DNA of 44,323 nucleotides, from positions 1 through 44,323 of the forward strand of contig JAISHM010000001.1 in assembly GCA_031262525.1 (NCBI GenBank), read 5' to 3'. Every line of letters starts with the position of its first letter. Within the stretch, counting starts at the first letter, position 1. This DNA comes from Rickettsiales bacterium (lineage in GTDB: Bacteria; Pseudomonadota; Alphaproteobacteria; Rs-D84). The notes beneath the pieces are model-generated. The model was not told the origin of the DNA and did not search any database. It worked only from the letters and a program-made list of their open reading frames with translations. A program made the position numbers and the translations under genes. This document shows, one piece after another, positions 37,142 through 44,323 of the stretch.

Positions 37142-38442
37142 GGTAATTTCGGACTCCACGTTGGCTCCATACCATTTACACCATTTGGCAATTCAATATC
37201 ATAAACATTTTGCCCTGTGATATCTATACTGCGAATATGACTGTGCCGCTGCGTATCAGATGTTTTTTCTGTTTCGTAATAAACCACGCGTCGCGACCCT
37301 GGCGCCCAAGATGGAGCCTCCATAAACCAGCCGCCCGTCAGGATTTTTTCATTTTTACCCTTTGGCGACATAATACCAACAAAGAATGTATCGTCCGCGA
37401 TTTTTGTAAATGCGATATATTTGCCATCTGGGCTGAATGCAGGCGTTGCATACCGACCTGCCCCGAATGTAATTCTTTTTTCCGACAAATCTGATAAATT
37501 CATCAGGTGAATTTGCTGACTGCCCGACCGGTCCGAATTAAACGCCAGATATTTTCCATCGGGTGAATAACTGGGCGAAGTGTTGATTGACCCACCAAAT
37601 GTCAACTGCCGCAACTTATTCGTATTCATATCAAATTCATACAGGTTTGTTTGATTTCCCTTTGCCAATGTCAATGCCACGCGCGCGCCATCTGGCGAAA
37701 ACCGCGGCGCAAAGGTCATTCCACCAAATTGCCCCAACCGCCGTTGTGCGCCCGTATTCATATTCAGCGTCCAAACCATCGGCACATCATCACGATAAGA
37801 TAAAAACACTATCGTTTGCATATTTGGTGAAAAGTGCGGCGACATAACCATATTTTTCCCGTCCGAAATATACCGAAAACCATACCCATCGCTGTCCATA
37901 ATCGCCAGACGCTTTTCCCGATTTCCAATATCACCTGTTTCGGTTGTCAAAACAATTTGTGTATCAAAGTATCCAGATTCGCCCGTCAGTCTTTCATAAA
38001 TCGCATCGGCCATAATATGCGCCAAACGCCGCACTGATTTTTTTGGTGCGACCAGTGTTTGCGCCTCTATCTGCTCTTTGCCTGCAATATCCCAAACATA
38101 AAATTCCAGTTTATATTTTCCGTCCGCGGTTGTGGTCAATTTACTTTGCACCATAACCTGGGCCCGAATTGCTGCCCAATCTGTAAAGACCGGCATTTCA
38201 CCCATCTTGGTAAAAGTCGGATGCGCCGCCGATTTTATAATCCGAAACAAACCCGTTGATTTCAGGTCGCGCTCTATAACACCGCGTAATTCTTCGGCGA
38301 CCTTTGTCTGTTTTGATTCAATTTTTTGTATTGCGATGGGCAACGGGGATAAATTTCCCGCAACAATATCAACCTTTAATTCCGCGCGCGCAACAAACGG
38401 CATCACAACCAAGGCAATCATTAAAATTATTTTTTTCAACAT
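37138..38442 (-). CDS. tolB: Tol-Pal system beta-propeller protein TolB
   Basis: WD40-like PD40 repeats (FSPDGARVALT, YSPDGKYLAFNSDRSGSQQIHLM, FSPDGKYIAFTK); signal peptide. Confidence 0.93.
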   Translation of the reverse strand: MLKKIILMIALVVMPFVARAELKVDIVAGNLSPLPIAIQKIESKQTKVAEELRGVIERDLKSTGLFRIIKSAAHPTFTKMGEMPVFTDWAAIRAQVMVQSKLTTTADGKYKLEFYVWDIAGKEQIEAQTLVAPKKSVRRLAHIMADAIYERLTGESGYFDTQIVLTTETGDIGNREKRLAIMDSDGYGFRYISDGKNMVMSPHFSPNMQTIVFLSYRDDVPMVWTLNMNTGAQRRLGQFGGMTFAPRFSPDGARVALTLAKGNQTNLYEFDMNTNKLRQLTFGGSINTSPSYSPDGKYLAFNSDRSGSQQIHLMNLSDLSEKRITFGAGRYATPAFSPDGKYIAFTKIADDTFFVGIMSPKGKNEKILTGGWFMEAPSWAPGSRRVVYYETEKTSDTQRHSHIRSIDITGQNVYDIELPNGVNGMEPTWSPKLP

Positions 38443-38493
38443 TTAATTCCTTTCCGATGACGCGATTTTATAAAACCCGCGCGCTATTGTCAA

Positions 38494-39288
38494 TTATATA
38501 TTGGTTTCTATTATCTCTCGTTTCAGACGAGCACGCAACTTTTTCATATCATCATATTTTGTAATTTTTCCATGCTCTACAACAGAAATATCCCCGGACT
38601 CTTCGGATACAACCAGAACCAGCGCATTTGATTCTTCGGACATTCCAATTGCCGCACGATGACGCGTTCCATACTTCCACCCCAGGTTTGTATTTTTGGT
38701 CAGTGGCAAAATCGCGCCCGCATTTAATATCCGATTATTACCCAAAATCATTGCGCCATCATGCAAAGGCGTTTTATTAAAAAAAATTGTTAAAATCAGT
38801 TCGCTGGAAATCGTTGCGTCTATTTTAACCCCTGTATTTGCAATTGTTCCGTCAAAGTCATAACGAAAAACCATCAACGCGCCCGTATGTTTTTTTGACA
38901 TAAATTCAGTCGCCAAAATAATCTGGTCCAACGCGGCTTCGGTTGCATCCATTTCTTCCGTATTTTTTACACTATTTTGGGTAAACAGCGCGCGTAAAAA
39001 TTTTATATGCCCCATCAACGCGAAAAATTTTCTTAATTCTGGTTGAAATACAACAACAACTGCGACAGACAAAAATGTCGCAATCAGCATTGTAAAACCA
39101 CCCAATAAACGCAACTGCGCCCAAAACAACAACATACTGACCAACCATATAATCCCCAGCCCCACCAAACCACGCACCAGTTTTTCTGCGTTTGTGTTTT
39201 TAATAAACCGACGATAAAACAACCAGATAATAATTGTGATTATTACTAATTGAAAAACATCAACTAAATTATGTATAAAAAATTCCAT
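38494..39288 (-). CDS. cdaA: Diadenylate cyclase, CdaA-type (DAC/DisA_N domain)
   Basis: Three N-terminal TMs; VVVVFQPELRKFFALMG; FNKTPLHDGAMILGNNRILNAGAILPLT (DGA) and GTRHRAAIGMSEESNALVLVVSEESGDISV (RHR). Confidence 0.92.
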   Translation of the reverse strand: MEFFIHNLVDVFQLVIITIIIWLFYRRFIKNTNAEKLVRGLVGLGIIWLVSMLLFWAQLRLLGGFTMLIATFLSVAVVVVFQPELRKFFALMGHIKFLRALFTQNSVKNTEEMDATEAALDQIILATEFMSKKHTGALMVFRYDFDGTIANTGVKIDATISSELILTIFFNKTPLHDGAMILGNNRILNAGAILPLTKNTNLGWKYGTRHRAAIGMSEESNALVLVVSEESGDISVVEHGKITKYDDMKKLRARLKREIIETNI

Positions 39289-39289
39289 T

Positions 39290-41380
39290 TTATTTCCCCA
39301 GTTCGTTTTTTACCAATGATTCTAAATCCGTGTTCATAAAGTCCGGATCCCCCTTTGCCGCGGGCGCCCCCTTGTCCATTGCGGTATTACACGGATGGTC
39401 GTCAGCCAACCAATTATTCAGCAAATCCCCCGCCAAATACCCCACACCTGCGCCCGCCACCAGCGATAATCCACCCGTAAATGGTGCCAACAATAACATT
39501 CCCAATCCCGCCGTCGCCGCAGTCCGCGACACCATCGCGCCACCATCAAACTTTATATCAGGCTCTGCCAAATCACCATCAAATTCCAAAGAATTTACAA
39601 CATTGCCAGTAATGGAAAGTTTTATCCCGCGCACCGGCGTTGAAACGAATGATGTCTGGATACGCTCGGCACCTAAATCTACAAAGCCCGCCGCGCGCAT
39701 ATTCACCGCATTTGTTTGCACGGCAACCCCGCGTTCTGTTTCAGTCCGACCATTTCTGATTTTCAGATTTGCCACTGCACACGAAATATGAACCTTGTCA
39801 TACTTATTTTTATCATCAACCATATCATGCACGCTGTGGCGCAGCGATGTGATAAAATCCTGACCATATAAATAATCAACTATGTCCGGCAGTGCCACCC
39901 CGCCCGCCGTGTTGCGCACACGCACAGGACCATTTATATTCGCCATTAAATCAGACAAATTATTCCCACGCGACCGCAGATAAAATTCCAATAACAAGGG
40001 TAATCCCGTTATTATATTATTTTCACGAACCCCGGATAATATCTGACCCATTTTAACGCCGATACCCTGTCCTGCGGCTGTTGCCGCGAAAATACCATTT
40101 TTATCGCGCGCACCACGCACTGATAAATTTATCATTCCATCTGCAAATCCTGTATCTGCGCGCACAACTAGTTTCCCATCACGCACAGAAACTTTTGCAT
40201 TTATATCCGAAAACAGCATATCACGATACGGAACCAAGGACGCACAACTAATTTTAATTTCCCCATCAAACAAATCTAGATACTCGGTATAAAGTGGTGT
40301 ATCTTGAAAAGCATTCAATGGTCTATTTGGGCGCACCCATGGTTTTTTATTTGGACCATACATATTTGGAAAAACCTGACCAACATTAAATCCAGAAGAT
40401 TTAATAGTCATATTTATTGTCGGCTTTTTTTTGTTTTTTGATGCGAAAATATATTCCCCAGATATACCGATATTATTTTTACCAGTCGCAAATGATGATT
40501 TATGAATTGTGAATTTTTTATAATCCATTCCACCAGAAATGCTGATAGTCATCGGCGCAATTTTTATTAAATCCAAATCAAATAATTTTGCGACCTGTGC
40601 CGCATCACGAACATCGCCAGACACCACAAAGTCAATCGGCAGTTTTGATTTTGCATCAATCGCAATATCGGACGAAAACCGATTCTCACGCGATTGAATT
40701 GCCACACGCAACGGATATATACCGCGCGCCGCGTCCAATTTTGACATTGACACAACAAAAGAATACTTATGCTCTTTGGAATGTATATAACCATCATATT
40801 GAAATATATCTTTGCGTTTTTCCGATTCTATGAAAAATTCATCCAGCGCATAATTTTCTGTTTTGGTATCTGTTGATACCTGAACCGATAATTTTTTTAT
40901 CAAAACTGAATTTATACCAATGTTTGTATTTACCAGATATTCTGGCAAAGCCGATTCTTTGCCCTGAACCGAGTCTGAATCTACCACACCAATTGAATAT
41001 TCGCCTTTGTCATTTTTCTGAATATCAACATCAACCACTGATAAAATCAAATCGTTTATACGCGGCGTCCCTAATAAAGACAACAAATTCAGGCGTGCTC
41101 CGACCGATTTTATCTTTATTCCATCGGGATTTTTCGCCCAATCTTGCGATTTTATAACCACATCCCCCAGTTCCACACTCGGTGTCAGTGAAAATTTCCA
41201 TCTGATTTTTCCGCGAACCTCTACCGGCATACCGGTTGCCGATTCCAACGCAGAATCTATTTCCCCCCTCAAAGTTTCCAGGTCAATTTGTGATACAGCA
41301 ATACACAATGACACAACCACGCCAATAAAAAACATGGCGATAATTCGCAAAGTCATCAAAGGATATTTTCGCAGTCTCAA
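39290..41380 (-). CDS. AsmA family protein
   Basis: N-terminal TM; DLETLRGEIDSALESATGMPVEVRGKIRWKFSLTPSVELGDVVI; C-terminal AsmA-like region. Confidence 0.88.
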   Translation of the reverse strand: MRLRKYPLMTLRIIAMFFIGVVVSLCIAVSQIDLETLRGEIDSALESATGMPVEVRGKIRWKFSLTPSVELGDVVIKSQDWAKNPDGIKIKSVGARLNLLSLLGTPRINDLILSVVDVDIQKNDKGEYSIGVVDSDSVQGKESALPEYLVNTNIGINSVLIKKLSVQVSTDTKTENYALDEFFIESEKRKDIFQYDGYIHSKEHKYSFVVSMSKLDAARGIYPLRVAIQSRENRFSSDIAIDAKSKLPIDFVVSGDVRDAAQVAKLFDLDLIKIAPMTISISGGMDYKKFTIHKSSFATGKNNIGISGEYIFASKNKKKPTINMTIKSSGFNVGQVFPNMYGPNKKPWVRPNRPLNAFQDTPLYTEYLDLFDGEIKISCASLVPYRDMLFSDINAKVSVRDGKLVVRADTGFADGMINLSVRGARDKNGIFAATAAGQGIGVKMGQILSGVRENNIITGLPLLLEFYLRSRGNNLSDLMANINGPVRVRNTAGGVALPDIVDYLYGQDFITSLRHSVHDMVDDKNKYDKVHISCAVANLKIRNGRTETERGVAVQTNAVNMRAAGFVDLGAERIQTSFVSTPVRGIKLSITGNVVNSLEFDGDLAEPDIKFDGGAMVSRTAATAGLGMLLLAPFTGGLSLVAGAGVGYLAGDLLNNWLADDHPCNTAMDKGAPAAKGDPDFMNTDLESLVKNELGK

Positions 41381-41381
41381 A

Positions 41382-42347
41382 TTACTCCACCTTGAACTCT
41401 AAAAATTTCGCGGGCGCCGCCATAAAATCTGGCAACGACGCGCTAATCGTTATCTCTTTTCCTGTTTTTGGGTGCGTAAATGATAACCTATGCGCAAATA
41501 AAAACAAGTATTTTGTATTAAGAAGTGATTCCAAAAATTGTTCGCCTATTTCTTTTTTATTATACAACGAATCCCCAACAATCGGCGCATTTAATGAAAA
41601 CGCCGCATGCAAACGCAACTGGTGCGTACGGCCAGTCAAAGGCATAAACCGAACCCAAGACAAAACATTTGGTAATTCCCCCAATACTTGATATTCGGTA
41701 ATGGCGCGTTGCGGACGTTCTGCTGATTTTTCTTTTTCATCCAAAACCCGACCCCGCACAATAAAATTATCCAATCGTCCGACCCGTGGGGATACCGCGC
41801 CATTTAACAAAGCCAAATATTCTTTGCGTGCGGTTTTATCCTGAAATTGTTTGGATAAGTTTTGCGCCGCGCGCTGGTTTTTTGCAAGAATAATTACCCC
41901 GCTGGTTTCCCTGTCCAGGCGATGCACCGGTAAAATAGAATCGTATGGGAATAACGCCGCCGCCATTTTATCCAGTGATTTTTTTATTCCTGTTCCCCCT
42001 TGGACCGCCAGACCCGCAGGCTTATCAAACGCAACAAAATCGTTGTCATTTATAATTATCCGTTGGCGCAATTTTTCCAAATCCGCCAAAGAAAATCGTG
42101 TGCCATTTTCTGTTGTTGGTTTTCTCCCACCGGATACAACCAACGAATCCATAAACGGCGGAATACGCAATGCATTGCCTGTGCGTAAAACCTCGTCCCC
42201 CTTGCAGCGCGACGAATTTATTCGCATTTGACCCGTTCGGCACATTTTGTGAATTTCGCCTGTTGATATTTTCGGATAATGCCGTTTGACCCAACGGGAT
42301 AATCTGATTCCGTCCTCGGTCGCAGAAATTATTTTATTATTCGCCAT
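41382..42347 (-). CDS. RluC/RluD-type 23S rRNA pseudouridine synthase
   Basis: S4-like N-terminus; DNDFVAFDKPAGLAVQGG; LPVHRLDRETSGVIILAKN; PLTGRTHQLRLHAAFSLNAPIVGDSLY. Confidence 0.93.
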   Translation of the reverse strand: MANNKIISATEDGIRLSRWVKRHYPKISTGEIHKMCRTGQMRINSSRCKGDEVLRTGNALRIPPFMDSLVVSGGRKPTTENGTRFSLADLEKLRQRIIINDNDFVAFDKPAGLAVQGGTGIKKSLDKMAAALFPYDSILPVHRLDRETSGVIILAKNQRAAQNLSKQFQDKTARKEYLALLNGAVSPRVGRLDNFIVRGRVLDEKEKSAERPQRAITEYQVLGELPNVLSWVRFMPLTGRTHQLRLHAAFSLNAPIVGDSLYNKKEIGEQFLESLLNTKYLFLFAHRLSFTHPKTGKEITISASLPDFMAAPAKFLEFKVE

Positions 42348-42819
42348 ATGTTATCTGAATAGAGTTTTGACCTGTTATTGCACGACAATCACTGGGGATT
42401 GCGACCGCGCCGCTGGACCGCCCACCAGAATCACGATAACCAACTGAATCGGACCAAGCCTTGACCTTGAAATATTCGCAATCTGATGTTTTTAACCCTG
42501 TAATTGTTAAAATAAATTGTCGCATATCTGCGGGATTTACCGATAATGAATATGTTCCGCCATACGGATTTTTATTAGACAGACTGATTGCCGCAAAAAC
42601 CGTGTCATTATTCAGCCCGGAAAAATCATCATATTCGCCGAAAATCATTCGGACACCTGTTATTATTTGCGAGACATCATCTTGGATTGTTGTTCTTTTT
42701 TGACTGCTCATCGCGGCAGAAATCATTGTGATTGCACCAACCGTTATAACGCCCATAATCGCCAAAACCCCCAGCATTTCAATCATAGAGCGACCTGATT
42801 CTTGTTTATTTAATCTCAT
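42337..42819 (-). CDS. Type IV prepilin/pseudopilin-like protein
   Basis: QESGRSMIEMLGVLAIMGVITVGAITMISAAMSSQ; paralog of 1912..2382. Confidence 0.7.
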   Translation of the reverse strand: MRLNKQESGRSMIEMLGVLAIMGVITVGAITMISAAMSSQKRTTIQDDVSQIITGVRMIFGEYDDFSGLNNDTVFAAISLSNKNPYGGTYSLSVNPADMRQFILTITGLKTSDCEYFKVKAWSDSVGYRDSGGRSSGAVAIPSDCRAITGQNSIQITYGE

Positions 42820-42866
42820 TTTTTCTCCTATTTGATTTTTTCACTATAAATTGTATCATATCAAAA

Positions 42867-44270
42867 ATGATTATTCAATTTAACAATTTGATTGAAAAAA
42901 GTCCAAAAATGCCCGGGGTTTATTTAATGTATGATGCGGGCGGGGATTTGTTATATGTGGGCAAAGCAAAAAATATCAGCGCAAGATTAAAACAATACAC
43001 AGATATAAATAAATTGGAATGGCATAAACGGGTAATGCGTTCATTGGTTGCGCGGGTTGAATGGAAAATAACACAAACCGAATCGGACGCGCTGGTTTTG
43101 GAACAAGAACTGATAAAAACCCTGAAACCGAAATATAATATAATGATGACCGACGGGAAAATGTACCCAATGTTGGAATTGACGCGACATGAATACCCGC
43201 GTTTGATGAAGTTTCGCGCGCGGGTTACGAACCGAACGAATGTGTTTGGGCCATATCCATCGGTTGGCGCGTTAAATGATACAATTAAAATTATACAGCG
43301 AGTTTGTCGTATTCGAACATGCACTGATACTTTTTTCAAGAACAGAACGCGACCATGCCTGCTGCACCAGATTGGGCGATGCAGCGCGCCATGTATGAAT
43401 GGTGCGGGATACAGCGACCAGGTAAAAATGGCGCGACAAATTTTAACAGGTGATGCAGGCGTTGTCGCAAAAGAATTGTCAAACGCGATGAACGCGGCAT
43501 CAAAAAAAATGGACTATGAAGCGGCTGCTGTATTTCGGGATAAATTGGCGGCGCTGTCTGCGACATCTGCGCGCGGTCGTTTGCTGGATATTAAACAAAA
43601 TATCGGATTTTATGAAAATTTTGATGCATTGGAAAAATGGACGGGCGCGAAATTTGACCGCGGGGTTGTGTTTGATAATTCGCACTTGTTTGGAAAAAAT
43701 CCGGTGGGGGCAATGATTGTGTTTGGACGCGATGGATTTATAAAAAGTGAATATAAAAAGTTTCGTCTGAATAATAAATCTGCGGCGGGCAATGATATTG
43801 CAATGATGATTGAATTTATAACCCGCGCGCAAAAGTATGCGGGTAATGCGTTGTATATCGTTGATGGCGGACGGGCGCAATGGAACGCGGCGAAACAGGT
43901 CCTGGGGGACACGGCACCAATTTTGGGGGTGACCAAGGGTGATGTCCGCAACGGGGACGAACATTTTATTATGCCGGACGGCACAGAAAATTTTGATTTA
44001 GATAAAAAATCTGACTTGTTTTTATTTTTGCGAAGGGTCAGGGATGAGGCGCATCGTTTTGTTATTACCTTTCACAGGGCGCGACGCGGCGCGGACGCAA
44101 TCACCAGCGCACTGGACGATATTGCGGGGGTTGGGGCGGCGCGCAAACGAGCATTACTCAATCACTTTGGCGGAACACGCGGGGTGGCGGATGCACACGT
44201 TCGTGATTTAATGCGCGTTCCTGGGATTTCTGCATCGGTTGCGGAAAAAATTTATAATCACTTTCATTGA
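42867..44270 (+). CDS. uvrC: Excinuclease ABC subunit C, compact form
   Basis: GIY-YIG (PGVYLMYDAGGDLLYVGKAKNISARLKQY), Cys cluster CRIRTC...CLLHQIGRCSAPC, UVR motif, RNase H-like FDNSH/IVDGG/DEAHRFVITFHR, C-terminal HhH. Confidence 0.93.
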   Translation: MIIQFNNLIEKSPKMPGVYLMYDAGGDLLYVGKAKNISARLKQYTDINKLEWHKRVMRSLVARVEWKITQTESDALVLEQELIKTLKPKYNIMMTDGKMYPMLELTRHEYPRLMKFRARVTNRTNVFGPYPSVGALNDTIKIIQRVCRIRTCTDTFFKNRTRPCLLHQIGRCSAPCMNGAGYSDQVKMARQILTGDAGVVAKELSNAMNAASKKMDYEAAAVFRDKLAALSATSARGRLLDIKQNIGFYENFDALEKWTGAKFDRGVVFDNSHLFGKNPVGAMIVFGRDGFIKSEYKKFRLNNKSAAGNDIAMMIEFITRAQKYAGNALYIVDGGRAQWNAAKQVLGDTAPILGVTKGDVRNGDEHFIMPDGTENFDLDKKSDLFLFLRRVRDEAHRFVITFHRARRGADAITSALDDIAGVGAARKRALLNHFGGTRGVADAHVRDLMRVPGISASVAEKIYNHFH

Positions 44271-44323
44271 CAGGGCGTAAAAATCCTTTATAATCTGGAA
44301 AATGTTATAAAAGGATAAACAAT

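Overview
The window looks like a chromosomal stretch of an AT-leaning alphaproteobacterium, judged from gene content only (clpX/clpP, lepA, rbfA, dnaX, fabF/mltG, ftsE/ftsX/DUF218, tolB, infA, acpP, uvrC). Housekeeping genes are interleaved with many secreted or surface proteins: a collagen-like fibre locus, a YadA-type anchor protein, two long Cys-rich secreted paralogs, and two stand-alone prepilin-like proteins. The most unusual signals are mainly non-coding or compositional. (1) A ~109-bp fully palindromic element family sits exactly at the 3' ends of genes; one copy is tandemly amplified and one supplies the acpP stop codon. (2) A ~200-bp composite GC-palindrome element occurs in both orientations with a 20-bp perfect palindrome TTGTCCTTTATAAAGGACAA, which has four copies. 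(3) A small GIY-YIG nuclease gene is bracketed by REP-like hairpins. (4) A tRNA-Gln(CUG) gene is interrupted in its T-loop by a palindromic sequence at the window edge. (5) A putative class I methyltransferase/DUF3419-like gene has a perfect sigma70 promoter placed for leaderless transcription and an internal G9 tract. (6) A CdaA-type diadenylate cyclase is present, which is unexpected in this lineage. (7) An integrase-fold protein has lost its catalytic residues. (8) The UvrC is compact. (9) A 12-unit heptamer ladder lies in an intergenic region. All calls come from reading sequence and translations by eye; no database searches were run.
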